Below are positions 1 to 8,145 of a stretch of 47,272 nucleotides of DNA, in pieces. Every line of letters starts with the position of its first letter. The first letter of the stretch is position 1. The notes under the pieces were generated by a model that had not been told where the DNA came from, searched no databases, and was given only the letters and a program-made list of their open reading frames with translations. The stretch is from an uncultured Pseudomonadota bacterium (lineage in GTDB: Bacteria; Pseudomonadota; Zetaproteobacteria; Mariprofundales; Mariprofundaceae). The position numbers were made by a program, and so were the translations under genes. The stretch lies in NCBI GenBank assembly GCA_913055645.1, contig CAJXLC010000014.1, positions 1-47,272 of the forward strand, read 5' to 3'.

Positions 1-425
1 AACGTTTTATTGCCGTATTAAAAGATCCACACATCGGAACTTTTGGTGTGCTTGGTTTGGTCTTTTTGGTTGCAAGTAAACTTGTTTTATTAAAGTTACT
101 GATTGATTTGGAAGCTTGGTGGGGTTTGTTGCTAATTCCTGTTTGGGCGAGATTAGGTGTGCTCTTTTGGTATCGCTTGCCTGCTTTAACAGAAGGCTTT
201 GGAGCGCTTCTGGCAGGTGTAGATATATCTTATCAGGCATATATTTGGCTGACTTGTTTGATGTTTCTAAGCCTTTTTCTGGGCACACACTTGTGGTTAG
301 CAATCGTAATCATTTATGCGTGGGACTGTTTTCTAAAATACCATGTTAAGGGAATGAATGGCGATTGTTTGGGTGCTGGCATTGAATGCACAGAAGTCGT
401 GTTATTAGGGCTGTTGTTGCTTTAG
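1..425 (+). CDS. cobS: Adenosylcobinamide-GDP ribazoletransferase, 3' part (5' end outside window)
   Basis: This is the C-terminal part of cobalamin synthase, the integral-membrane enzyme that joins adenosylcobinamide-GDP to alpha-ribazole in the last steps of vitamin B12 assembly. The reading frame is already open at base 3. It carries the family signature KDPHIGTFGV, followed by hydrophobic segments and, near the end, the conserved GDCLGAGIE stretch that matches the usual GD-x-LGA-x-E of CobS. The gene ends at TAG 423-425 and overlaps the 3' end of the convergent folC by 21 bases. The start and N-terminal half lie outside the window. Other cob genes probably sit upstream, which is inference. 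Confidence 0.88.
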   Translation, partial: RFIAVLKDPHIGTFGVLGLVFLVASKLVLLKLLIDLEAWWGLLLIPVWARLGVLFWYRLPALTEGFGALLAGVDISYQAYIWLTCLMFLSLFLGTHLWLAIVIIYAWDCFLKYHVKGMNGDCLGAGIECTEVVLLGLLLL

Positions 426-1535
426 CCATGTCAGTGCTGCGGCAACACTTATAAAGGAGCCTAGTAGTAATATCTGTGCTTCGGGTTGTTCTTCTAAAAT
501 ATGCTGTAATGCTTGTTCTGGCGAAGCTATGGTGGTCTGGTCGATAAGTTTTTTGGTGAAGGGATGCAATAGTTCTAACTCATTGCTTAAGCTTCTATCA
601 TCACGGGTATAAACCAAGATTGCATCAAATGGATTGGCTAAATCGGGCAAACTGGGCAATAAAGCCTCGATGGCATGGCGATTGTGTGCGGCATCAAGCC
701 AAATGTGTGATTGTTGGTATTGGATGTGTTGCAAACGACCAGGTGCAACGGCTTGGCTGACAGCCTGTTTTAGAGTGTTTTTATCTGCGTGAATAACATC
801 ATGCGCACATAATGTATTCAGAGCCATATATGCCAGAGCTGCATTGGTTTGCTGATGCTTTCCTGCCATTAGACATGGAAGATCAAACACTTCTGAAAAT
901 TGTAAGCTCTCGTGATGCTGTAATAAAATATTACGAACTTCAGATACTTGTGGTGCTGAAATACCCCAACGACAAGCATGTAAAGCATAAGCTTTTTCTT
1001 CGGCAACGCTGGAAATGTTATCGCCCAACCACGATTCATGATCCAAGCCAATTGGGGTAAGCAGTGCCATATCTGCAGGAACAGCGGTGGTTGCATCAAG
1101 TCTTGCCCCAACGCCTGCCTCGAGTATTTCTACATCGACATTGTTTTGGCTGAAATGGTACAGAGCCAAAGCAGTCGCGACTTCAAAGTAGGATGCCCCC
1201 ACTGCCAAAGCTATAGGCATGATTTTTTCTAAGTGCTGCCATAAATCAGTATCTGTTATGGGTCGCCCATTGACACGAATACGTTCATTGAAATGCAATA
1301 TATGTGGCGAAGTATATAAGCCGACCTTTAGACCTGCTGCTTGTAGGCCTGCGGCCAACATAAAAGCTGTGGAGCCCTTGCCATTGGTGCCAGCAATGCG
1401 AATGCGTAATGATGGTCGCTTGCAATGCAAAGGTTTGAGCAATGCCAGCATACGCTCATATCCAGGCTTGTAATCACGGTCAGCAGAGGGCTGACCAAGT
1501 TGATTCAGCCAATCATCAATATTTTGCGGTTTCAA
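405..1535 (-). CDS. folC: Bifunctional folylpolyglutamate synthase / dihydrofolate synthase
   Basis: FolC adds glutamate to dihydropteroate and to reduced folates, using ATP in the cytoplasm. The 376-residue protein has the Mur-ligase-type P-loop GTNGKGST at residues 49-56. It also has the second ATP-site block around PIGLDHESWLGD (161-172), and K181 sits where the family has its carbamylated lysine. It is shorter than the roughly 420-residue E. coli enzyme, with the loss in the C-terminal domain. The start appears to be TTG at 1535 with no clear ribosome-binding site, so the exact N-terminus is uncertain. It follows accD by 30 bases, the usual accD-folC order, and ends inside the convergent cobS. 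Confidence 0.93.
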   Translation of the reverse strand: MKPQNIDDWLNQLGQPSADRDYKPGYERMLALLKPLHCKRPSLRIRIAGTNGKGSTAFMLAAGLQAAGLKVGLYTSPHILHFNERIRVNGRPITDTDLWQHLEKIMPIALAVGASYFEVATALALYHFSQNNVDVEILEAGVGARLDATTAVPADMALLTPIGLDHESWLGDNISSVAEEKAYALHACRWGISAPQVSEVRNILLQHHESLQFSEVFDLPCLMAGKHQQTNAALAYMALNTLCAHDVIHADKNTLKQAVSQAVAPGRLQHIQYQQSHIWLDAAHNRHAIEALLPSLPDLANPFDAILVYTRDDRSLSNELELLHPFTKKLIDQTTIASPEQALQHILEEQPEAQILLLGSFISVAAALTWLKQQQP

Positions 1536-1565
1536 TGCGTGGGTTTAAGCTTGATAGAAGGCGGT

Positions 1566-2438
1566 TTAGCAGGCGGGACGGTATGCGCGGTGCATAAGAT
1601 GTTCGAATAATACTTTCAAATAATCACGCAATTCACGGCGGTCGACCACATCATCAATCAGACCATGTTCAAGCAAGAAATCAGAGCGTTGAAAGCCTTC
1701 TGGAAGTTTCTCACCTACAGTTTCTTGGATTACGCGAGGTCCAGCAAAGCCAATCAACGCATCAGGCTCGGCAATAATGACATCACCAAGCCATGCCACA
1801 GATGCGGAAACACCGCCCATAGTTGGATCGGTAAGTAAGCAAACAAATGGTAGCTTAGCTTCATTCAAGCGGTTTGCGGCAGAGGATGTTTTTGCCATTT
1901 GCATGAGTGACAACAGGCTTTCTTGCATGCGAGCGCCACCTGATGAAGTGACCAATAAATAAGGGCATTTACGTTCTACTGCGCGCTCCATACCGCGCAC
2001 GATTTTCTCGCCAACCACAGAGCCCATGCTGCCACCCATGTATTTGAATTCAAAGATGGATGCCGAGACTGTTTGCCCACAAATATCACCAATATAGTTG
2101 CGCATGGCATCTTGCTTACCGACTTTTTTGTTGGCATCTTTTAGGCGATCTTTGTAACGTTTTAAATCTTTAAATTCAACTGGGTCTATAGAGCGAAGCT
2201 CACCATCAAATTCTTCACAGCTATCTTTATCAAACAGGGTGTTCGCGCGTTCTTCAGCACTAATGCGCAAGTGCTGGTCGCAACGAGGGCATACCATTTG
2301 CGAGCGGGAAAGCTCTTTGTTATATAAGGTTTCCGAACAGCCAGGGCATTTAATCCACATGCCTTCAGGGGCACTCTTGTCGGGCTTGGATGACAAAATT
2401 GTTTTTGGGCTTTCAATTAAGCGTGTAATCCAGTTCAT
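1566..2438 (-). CDS. accD: Acetyl-CoA carboxylase carboxyltransferase subunit beta
   Basis: AccD is the beta half of the carboxyltransferase that makes malonyl-CoA for fatty-acid synthesis. The 290-residue protein has the N-terminal four-cysteine zinc ribbon (C31, C34, C50, C53), then the crotonase-like carboxyltransferase domain with the SSGGARMQE block. A slightly longer reading begins with TTG at 2444, but ATG at 2438 is preferred because AAGGA lies seven bases before it. It sits in a minus-strand run behind trpA and the metallo-hydrolase gene and ahead of folC. Length and motifs are normal for the family. Confidence 0.95.
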   Translation of the reverse strand: MNWITRLIESPKTILSSKPDKSAPEGMWIKCPGCSETLYNKELSRSQMVCPRCDQHLRISAEERANTLFDKDSCEEFDGELRSIDPVEFKDLKRYKDRLKDANKKVGKQDAMRNYIGDICGQTVSASIFEFKYMGGSMGSVVGEKIVRGMERAVERKCPYLLVTSSGGARMQESLLSLMQMAKTSSAANRLNEAKLPFVCLLTDPTMGGVSASVAWLGDVIIAEPDALIGFAGPRVIQETVGEKLPEGFQRSDFLLEHGLIDDVVDRRELRDYLKVLFEHLMHRAYRPAC

Positions 2439-2447
2439 GGTCAATCC

Positions 2448-3233
2448 TTATAATAAAAGTTCATCCACCTGCGTTAACATACGCAAGTGGGGAATATCTT
2501 CAGCTTCAACTTCAGCAGTCATAACATTTAGGGTTTCTGGCTTCATATGGAACAAATAAATAGGTATTTCACCGAGTGCACGAAGCTTTTTCAATTCGCT
2601 AGCCATTTGTTTGGGTGTTAAATGGCCACTGATTTCCGCCAAGTTTTGATAGGCATTCGGGAAAGAACAATCAATAATAAGCCCACGCAAATTAGGTTGC
2701 GCGTTGGCGACTTCCCATAGTGTGTCGGTTATGCCTGTATCAGCAGAATAAATAAACTGTTTGCCACCTTGATCCAATAAAAAACCAGTGCATGGTACGG
2801 GGTGGTTCATCGGTATGGGTGTAATGGTGACACGATCAACTGTGATGCTTTTTAAAGGTTCGATGGCGGATAGCGTTAAAATGGGGTCTTTAACGGAAGG
2901 TATTTGCGTGAAATCTGGCCATACGACATCATTTAGAAAGTGTGTTTTTATGGTATCTAAATTATCTTGTAGACTATGAATGGTAATGTGGCGATTTTCA
3001 TCAACACCACCCATACGCTTCAATGAACGGTTGTCTGCAAGAAATGCAATATCTTGAATATGATCCAAATGTGTGTGTGAAATAAACACATGACGAATAT
3101 GACGTTGCTCTTCTAATGTGAGCGCAACAGTAGGCGAACCCGCATCCAAAAGAATGGAGTCATTCACCAAAAATGAGCTTAGATGAAAGCCAAGAAGTTG
3201 GCCTCCATAACAGCCTAAAACTCTTATTTTCAC
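2448..3233 (-). CDS. Metallo-beta-lactamase-fold hydrolase, class II cyclic-nucleotide phosphodiesterase-like
   Basis: This 261-residue protein is a metallo-beta-lactamase-fold hydrolase. The metal motif HTHLDH is at residues 53-58, and later come a NHPVP histidine, an SADTG aspartate and an SGHLTP histidine. The N-terminal pattern and the ISHTHLDHI block resemble class II 3',5'-cyclic-nucleotide phosphodiesterases rather than RNase Z or glyoxalase II. Substrate is inferred from the fold only. Its ATG overlaps the trpA stop, and accD follows ten bases after its own stop, so it looks co-transcribed with trp and acc genes. There is no signal peptide, so it should be cytoplasmic. Confidence 0.72.
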   Translation of the reverse strand: MKIRVLGCYGGQLLGFHLSSFLVNDSILLDAGSPTVALTLEEQRHIRHVFISHTHLDHIQDIAFLADNRSLKRMGGVDENRHITIHSLQDNLDTIKTHFLNDVVWPDFTQIPSVKDPILTLSAIEPLKSITVDRVTITPIPMNHPVPCTGFLLDQGGKQFIYSADTGITDTLWEVANAQPNLRGLIIDCSFPNAYQNLAEISGHLTPKQMASELKKLRALGEIPIYLFHMKPETLNVMTAEVEAEDIPHLRMLTQVDELLL

Positions 3234-4030
3234 GCTTGAATCGCCGTTTTCATAGCTTGTGCAGCATGATTGATAGCTGATTGCATTGTCTTATATTTCT
3301 TTGCATAGGTAGGAATCTGCCCTACAAAATGGCTGCCAACAACCACGCCATCAGAAAATGCAGCGACTTCGGAGGCTTGTTGTGGGGTTTTTACACCAAA
3401 ACCGACACAGATGGGTAAATCTGTGTGTGTACGAATATTGTCAACTTTTTGTCTAATCGAAGCCATTTCACCTATATTAGCACCTGTAATCCCATTTAGC
3501 GATACATAGTAAATAAAGCCGCTTGCGTGCTTATTTGCAAGTTTTATGCGCTCATCTGTTGAAGTGGGGGATAAAAGAAGAATACGATCAAGCCCATATT
3601 GTTTGAAGGTAGCATCGCATATGTCCCCCTCCTCTGGGGGAATATCGACCAATAATACGGCATCAACACCTGCTGCAACAGCCTGTTTGGAAAAATTATC
3701 AAAGCCCAAGACAAAGGGTGTATTGGCATAACCCATGAGTACAATGCCAATATCAGGATTGGCTTCGCGCACAGTTTGAGCAAGCTTAAAGACATCAGAA
3801 ATATGTGTACCTGAAGCTAAAGCGCGTTCGCTTGCAGCTTGAATAACAGGCCCATCTGCCATGGGATCTGAAAAAGGCATGCCGATTTCGAGAATATCGA
3901 CTTGTTTTGCAAGTGTAAGCAATAGGTCTTTTGAGGTGTTTATATCGGGGTCACCGGCAGTTAAATAACCAATCAAGGCAGCGCGATTTTCTGCTTTACA
4001 GCGTTTAAAAACTTCGGGAATGCAGCTCAT
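3230..4030 (-). CDS. trpA: Tryptophan synthase alpha subunit
   Basis: TrpA cleaves indole-3-glycerol phosphate to indole and glyceraldehyde 3-phosphate, and passes the indole to TrpB. The 266-residue TIM barrel contains the signature [15 protein letters not shown], with catalytic E48 and D59. The phosphate-binding block [10 protein letters not shown] is also clear. The ATG overlaps the trpB stop as ATGA, the usual arrangement for a translationally coupled alpha-beta pair. Length is normal. Confidence 0.97.
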   Translation of the reverse strand: MSCIPEVFKRCKAENRAALIGYLTAGDPDINTSKDLLLTLAKQVDILEIGMPFSDPMADGPVIQAASERALASGTHISDVFKLAQTVREANPDIGIVLMGYANTPFVLGFDNFSKQAVAAGVDAVLLVDIPPEEGDICDATFKQYGLDRILLLSPTSTDERIKLANKHASGFIYYVSLNGITGANIGEMASIRQKVDNIRTHTDLPICVGFGVKTPQQASEVAAFSDGVVVGSHFVGQIPTYAKKYKTMQSAINHAAQAMKTAIQA

Positions 4031-5292
4031 GAGGCTCCCCCTTGGGTGTCATCTTCAAAGCCCAATTTATCCATTACAGTGTTTAAATCTTTATCCCCAC
4101 GCCCAGATAAGTTAATCAATACGATTTGATTGGGTTGTATATTTGCTGCAATACGCATGCCCGCTGCCAATGCATGACTGGATTCCAAAGCTGGAATAAT
4201 GCCTTCAGCTTTGGTTAAAACTTGAAATGCTTGCAAAGCATCATCATCGGTTGCGCTATCAAGCTCCAAGCGTCCAGCTTCCATCATAGCTGCAAGCTCT
4301 GGCCCAACACCTGGATAATCCAAACCTGCAGAAATACTGTGCGTGCCTTGCACTTGCCCTTCTTTATCTTCCAGTAAATAACTTAAACTGCCATGAATAA
4401 TGCCTGGTTTGCCTTGTGCCAAAGCGGCTGCATGCTCACCCGATTCAAGTCCATGACCGGCGGCTTCAACAGCGACAAGCCGAATATCATCATCTTGTAA
4501 GGGTTGCAGTAAACCAATGGCATTGGAGCCGCCGCCAACACAAGCCACGGCAACATCAGGTAGTTTGCCTGCTTGCTCCAAGCATTGGGCGCGTGCTTCT
4601 TGTCCAATCACCGTATGAAACTGGCGCACCATCAATGGGAATGGATGTGGTCCTGCGGCTGTGCCAAAGATGTAATAGGTATCTTCACAATTAGCCACCC
4701 AAACGCGCAATGCTTCATTAACGGCATCTTTAAGTGTTGCCGTACCTGAATCGACAGGCACAACATTAGCGCCTAAGAGTTTCATGCGAAAAACATTCGG
4801 AGCTTGACGGCGAATATCTTCGCGCCCCATATAAATATCGCATTGCATATTAAACATCGCTGCAACGGTGGCAGTGGCAACGCCATGTTGCCCTGCACCT
4901 GTTTCCGCAATGACTTTCTTTTTGCCCATACGACGCGCCAATAAAGCCTGACCAATGGTATTGTTTATTTTATGTGCGCCAGTGTGATTTAAATCTTCAC
5001 GCTTTAAATAAATTTGCGCACCACCAACTTCATCAGTGAGATGTTTGGCATGATAAAGCGGTGTTGCACGACCGGCATAGTTTTTTAGTAAATCCAAGCG
5101 TTCAGTATGAAATTCAGGGTCTGCCCATGCTTCGATAAAGGCATGTTCAATTTCTTGTAGGGGTTGCATCAGTGTTTCTGCGGCAAAACAACCACCAAAC
5201 AATGTACCATTAGCCTCAAAGTGACCGCCTGCATCAGGGGCATGGGTGATGTTTAAATCGTATGTAAAATTGTATGAAGAATGGTTCGTCAT
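4027..5292 (-). CDS. trpB: Tryptophan synthase beta subunit
   Basis: TrpB is the PLP enzyme that condenses indole with serine. It carries the PLP lysine in HTGAHKINN (K108) and the phosphate-binding GGGSNAIG loop. At 421 residues it is a little longer than the typical ~400, because of an N-terminal segment before the usual PDAGGHF opening; an alternative start was not obvious. It lies five bases after trpF and overlaps trpA. No attenuator or leader peptide is seen upstream. Confidence 0.96.
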   Translation of the reverse strand: MTNHSSYNFTYDLNITHAPDAGGHFEANGTLFGGCFAAETLMQPLQEIEHAFIEAWADPEFHTERLDLLKNYAGRATPLYHAKHLTDEVGGAQIYLKREDLNHTGAHKINNTIGQALLARRMGKKKVIAETGAGQHGVATATVAAMFNMQCDIYMGREDIRRQAPNVFRMKLLGANVVPVDSGTATLKDAVNEALRVWVANCEDTYYIFGTAAGPHPFPLMVRQFHTVIGQEARAQCLEQAGKLPDVAVACVGGGSNAIGLLQPLQDDDIRLVAVEAAGHGLESGEHAAALAQGKPGIIHGSLSYLLEDKEGQVQGTHSISAGLDYPGVGPELAAMMEAGRLELDSATDDDALQAFQVLTKAEGIIPALESSHALAAGMRIAANIQPNQIVLINLSGRGDKDLNTVMDKLGFEDDTQGGAS

Positions 5293-5297
5293 GCGCT

Positions 5298-5951
5298 CTA
5301 TATTCCCTTATTTGCCATATCTTTGTCGACTGTTTGCACAGCAGTTACAAAATCATGCATCTTAGCATCATCTTTAATGCCAGGCGCAGTTTCGACCCCC
5401 GAAGATACATCCAGTGCAAACCATTGGCGATGAGAAAGTGCATTTTTCACATTGGCAATGGTTAAGCCGCCAGCCAAGATTAATGGTTGCTTATGCCTAA
5501 AATCATGTAGTAATGACCAGTCAAAACTCTGACCTGTACCACCATAAACGCCTTTGGGCGCTTTGGTATCCAATAAAATGGGGCATGTATATTGTTTAGC
5601 TCGTTGTAAATCTTCTGCGGAGTTTACCGCAATCGCTTTAACCACCCGTCTGGCTTGTGCCTGACAAAACTCAGGGCTTTCATCACCATGCAGTTGCACA
5701 ACACCTAGAGGACAGCAGCTTAATACCTCATCAATGAATGATTGTTCAGGGTTCACAAAAAGTCCTACAGCAGATACAAAGGGTGGCAAGGCTCGAATAA
5801 TTGCAGCAGCTTTCATCGGCTCTATATAACGCGGTGATTTTTTATAAAAGACAAAGCCGACCGCATCCACACCCAAAGCTGATGCTGCAAGTGCATCCTC
5901 TAAACGGGTAATGCCACAAACCTTAATACGTGTGCGAATTGCTAAATTCAT
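5298..5951 (-). CDS. trpF: Phosphoribosylanthranilate isomerase
   Basis: TrpF catalyses the Amadori rearrangement of phosphoribosylanthranilate in tryptophan synthesis. The 217-residue barrel opens with the family motif KVCGIT (10-15), whose cysteine is the general base. It later has [15 protein letters not shown], holding the catalytic aspartate and phosphate-binding glycines, and LAGGLT. It is the first gene of trpF-trpB-trpA and is 41 bases from the end of folA, so transcription from the folate gene may continue into it. trpE, trpG, trpD and trpC are not in this window. Confidence 0.96.
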   Translation of the reverse strand: MNLAIRTRIKVCGITRLEDALAASALGVDAVGFVFYKKSPRYIEPMKAAAIIRALPPFVSAVGLFVNPEQSFIDEVLSCCPLGVVQLHGDESPEFCQAQARRVVKAIAVNSAEDLQRAKQYTCPILLDTKAPKGVYGGTGQSFDWSLLHDFRHKQPLILAGGLTIANVKNALSHRQWFALDVSSGVETAPGIKDDAKMHDFVTAVQTVDKDMANKGI

Positions 5952-5992
5952 ATACGAATTCCATCATAAATAGTGATAAATGGCTACTTTTG

Positions 5993-6481
5993 CTATGGAT
6001 TTCGTTGCCAAACTTCAAAATGATAGTCGTAAGCATTTTTTTCATCGGCTTGATGGCTTTCATGTTGCGTACGATGCCAAAGTTTTAAATCATATGTAGG
6101 AAACCAAGCATCACCTTCAAAGCTTTCTTCAATATGGGTAATGTATAACTTATCAGCTTGTGGTAAAAGTAGCGTATAAATTTCAGCACCACCAATCACC
6201 ATAAGTTCGTCCGCATCAGGCACGGCAGCCTTGGCTTCATCCAGTGATTGTACAACGGTGCAGCCTTCAATCTTTAGATCTTTTTGTCGGCTTAATATGA
6301 TATTAGTGCGTTTGGGCAAAGGCTTGCCAATAGATTCAAAGGTTTTTCTTCCCATAAGAATGGGTTTGTTCATGGTGTGTTTACGAAACCATTGCATATC
6401 GGCAGGTAGTTTCCATGGTAGGGCATCGTGATTGCCAATTAAACGGTTGTTATCCATTGCCCAGATGAGTGATAGTTTCAT
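5993..6481 (-). CDS. folA: Dihydrofolate reductase
   Basis: FolA reduces dihydrofolate to tetrahydrofolate with NADPH and recycles the dihydrofolate made by ThyA. The 162-residue sequence matches the chromosomal DHFR family. It has MDNNRLIGNHDALPWKLPAD near the start with the substrate-binding acid D28, the NADPH block MGRKTFESIGKPLP, and VIGGAEIY near the centre. The ATG is preceded by AAGGACA about ten bases away. thyA lies upstream on the same strand, separated by about 200 bases filled by a nested palindrome, so the two may be transcribed together. Confidence 0.96.
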   Translation of the reverse strand: MKLSLIWAMDNNRLIGNHDALPWKLPADMQWFRKHTMNKPILMGRKTFESIGKPLPKRTNIILSRQKDLKIEGCTVVQSLDEAKAAVPDADELMVIGGAEIYTLLLPQADKLYITHIEESFEGDAWFPTYDLKLWHRTQHESHQADEKNAYDYHFEVWQRNP

Positions 6482-6564
6482 GTTGAATGTTGTCCTTTTT
6501 AGCCATGAGTATATTCATTTCTTTTCTGCAAAAGAAACGAATCAAAGAAAGGCACCCTGATTAT

Positions 6565-6678
6565 CTGCTTTTCCCTACACTTACAGCCAACAAAAGGGCG
6601 CGTGTTACTGCGCTTTATCCTTTTGATGGCTGACGTTTCGGCGCAGCTAGGATAGGGAAGATTCATACAGCTAAGCAG
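6565..6678. repeat. Nested imperfect palindrome between folA and thyA
   Basis: Several arm pairs close on the same centre. CTGCTT at 6565-6570 pairs with AAGCAG at 6673-6678. TTCCCTA at 6571-6577 pairs with TAGGGAA at 6653-6659. AGCCAACAAAAGG at 6585-6597 pairs with CCTTTTGATGGCT at 6619-6631 with one mismatch. Together they could fold as one long hairpin or cruciform of about 114 bases. Just outside it, at 6508-6550, is a run of short TTTCTTT/AAAGAAA-like words. It may be a degraded dispersed element or an operon-internal mRNA structure. Confidence 0.55.
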
Positions 6679-6689
6679 GCGCTATTTCT

Positions 6690-7523
6690 TTAAACGGCAA
6701 TAGGGGCGCGAATGCCTGGGTGGGATTCATAACCCTCTAAGGTGAAATCATCATAGCTGAAATCAAAGATATTTTTAATCTCAGGATTGAGTGTCATGTG
6801 AGGTAGTGAGTATGGCTCACGCGCTAGCTGTGTGTTTACTTGTTCTTTATGGTTATTATATAAATGTGCATCGCCCAAGGTATGAATAAATTCACCCGCT
6901 TCTAAGTCACAAACTTGTGCAATCATCATGGTCAGTAAGGCATAGGATGCGATATTAAATGGCACGCCTAGAAATATATCGGCTGAGCGTTGATAGAGCT
7001 GGCAAGATAGTTTGCCATCGGCAACGTAAAATTGGAAAAAAGCATGGCATGGCGGTAGCGCCATTTTATGGTTTTTTACGTTTTCTTGTGGTGCAATGGA
7101 TTCATTGGGCAAATCTGCCACATTCCATGCCGATACAATAAGTCTGCGGGAGTTTGGCTTGGATTTTATTTGGCTAATAAGCTCGGATATTTGATCGACT
7201 GTGCCGCCATTGGGTGTTGGCCAGTTGCGCCATTGATGGCCATATACAGGCCCAAGTTCGCCATCTTCGGTTGCCCACTCATCCCAAATTGTCACACCAT
7301 GTTCACGCAAGTAAGCGGTATTGGTATCACCTTTTAAAAACCATAATAATTCATGGATAATAGATTTAAGGTGCGTTTTCTTGGTGGTGACAAGCGGAAA
7401 TCCTTGTTGTAAATCAAAACGCATTTGATAACCAAATACAGATGTTGTGCCTGTGCCTGTGCGATCACTTTTTTTTGTGCCGCAATCAAGTACATATTGC
7501 ATTAAATCGAGATATGTTTTCAC
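6690..7523 (-). CDS. thyA: Thymidylate synthase (GTG start)
   Basis: ThyA makes dTMP from dUMP using methylenetetrahydrofolate. The frame is open to 7547, but the preferred start is GTG at 7523. It has GAGGGG five bases upstream and aligns exactly with the family start (VKTYLDLM against MKQYLELM of E. coli). This gives 277 residues. The catalytic cysteine is in [10 protein letters not shown] (about residue 159), and the DRTGTGT and YGHQWR blocks are present. Compared with the 264-residue E. coli enzyme, there is an insertion of about 13 residues (around [13 protein letters not shown]) just before the active-site loop. The divergent EF-hand gene starts 66 bases away. Confidence 0.95.
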   Translation of the reverse strand: MKTYLDLMQYVLDCGTKKSDRTGTGTTSVFGYQMRFDLQQGFPLVTTKKTHLKSIIHELLWFLKGDTNTAYLREHGVTIWDEWATEDGELGPVYGHQWRNWPTPNGGTVDQISELISQIKSKPNSRRLIVSAWNVADLPNESIAPQENVKNHKMALPPCHAFFQFYVADGKLSCQLYQRSADIFLGVPFNIASYALLTMMIAQVCDLEAGEFIHTLGDAHLYNNHKEQVNTQLAREPYSLPHMTLNPEIKNIFDFSYDDFTLEGYESHPGIRAPIAV

Positions 7524-7588
7524 CTTGCCCCTCGCCTGTATGTCCAAAATTGGATATGCTATCGCGGAATGATGCCACAGGAGTTCCC

Positions 7589-7894
7589 ATGCGCACAGTC
7601 ACGATACCATTGATGATGATTACAACGCTTGCATGCAGTAGTTGGGCATGGGCAGATGAGAAGGTTGGAAATGAGCCATTAACGGCAACAGATAAAATTG
7701 TTGACCGTTTTATGGAACTGGATACGGATGCCACGGAAAGCGTATCACTTGAAGAGTATTTGCTTATGGTGCAAGAGCGTGCTGAAGCCCGTTTTGCCTT
7801 GATGGATGAAAATAAAGATGGCGAAGTCAGTGCGGATGAATACCGCCAATTCTGGAAAACCCAAAAATCACAATATTATCGTTTGAAACGATAA
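7589..7894 (+). CDS. Small exported EF-hand protein
   Basis: This 101-residue protein has a Sec signal peptide (hydrophobic [15 protein letters not shown], likely cut after AWA). Two EF-hand-like loops follow: a canonical [12 protein letters not shown] and a weaker [12 protein letters not shown]. It is probably a small periplasmic Ca2+-binding protein. The ATG at 7589 was chosen over the longer open frame because CAGGAG lies five bases before it and the signal peptide starts there. It diverges from thyA and points towards cyc2, from which it is separated by repeats and a terminator. No function beyond likely calcium binding can be given. Confidence 0.85.
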   Translation: MRTVTIPLMMITTLACSSWAWADEKVGNEPLTATDKIVDRFMELDTDATESVSLEEYLLMVQERAEARFALMDENKDGEVSADEYRQFWKTQKSQYYRLKR

Positions 7895-7910
7895 ATAATG
7901 CCTATATCTC

Positions 7911-8072
7911 TGTCATCCTGAGCATAGCCGAGGGATATTTTACGTATGTTTCACTCATAAGATTGCTCGCAAGGTCGGAATGACATGCTAACACCCTTGT
8001 CATCCTGAGCGCAGTCAAGGGATATTTTACGCCTATAGCACGCTCAAGATTCTTGCACAAGATTGAAATGAT
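7911..8072. repeat. Cluster of family-1 hairpin repeats
   Basis: Three half-units of a dispersed repeat follow one another. TGTCATCCTGAGC...GAGGGAT is at 7911-7936. AAGATT...GGTCGGAATGACA, joined to a second GTCATCCTGAGC...AAGGGAT, spans about 7957-8023. A degenerate AAGATTCTTGCACAAGATTG begins near 8046. The middle pair is the reverse complement of the full unit at 9963-10031. The cluster fills most of the space between the EF-hand gene and the cyc2 terminator. Confidence 0.8.
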
Positions 8073-8090
8073 ATATGATATATTAGGAAT

Positions 8091-8115
8091 AAAAAAAGGG
8101 AGGCCGAAGCCTCCC
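8091..8115 (-). terminator. Rho-independent terminator of cyc2
   Basis: Read on the minus strand, a perfect 7-bp stem GGGAGGC-TTCG-GCCTCCC is followed directly by seven T residues. The UUCG tetraloop makes it a strong intrinsic terminator. It lies about 30 bases after the cyc2 stop codon. Confidence 0.93.
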
Positions 8116-8145
8116 TTTCTCAAGAATACCTTATATAAGGATATC

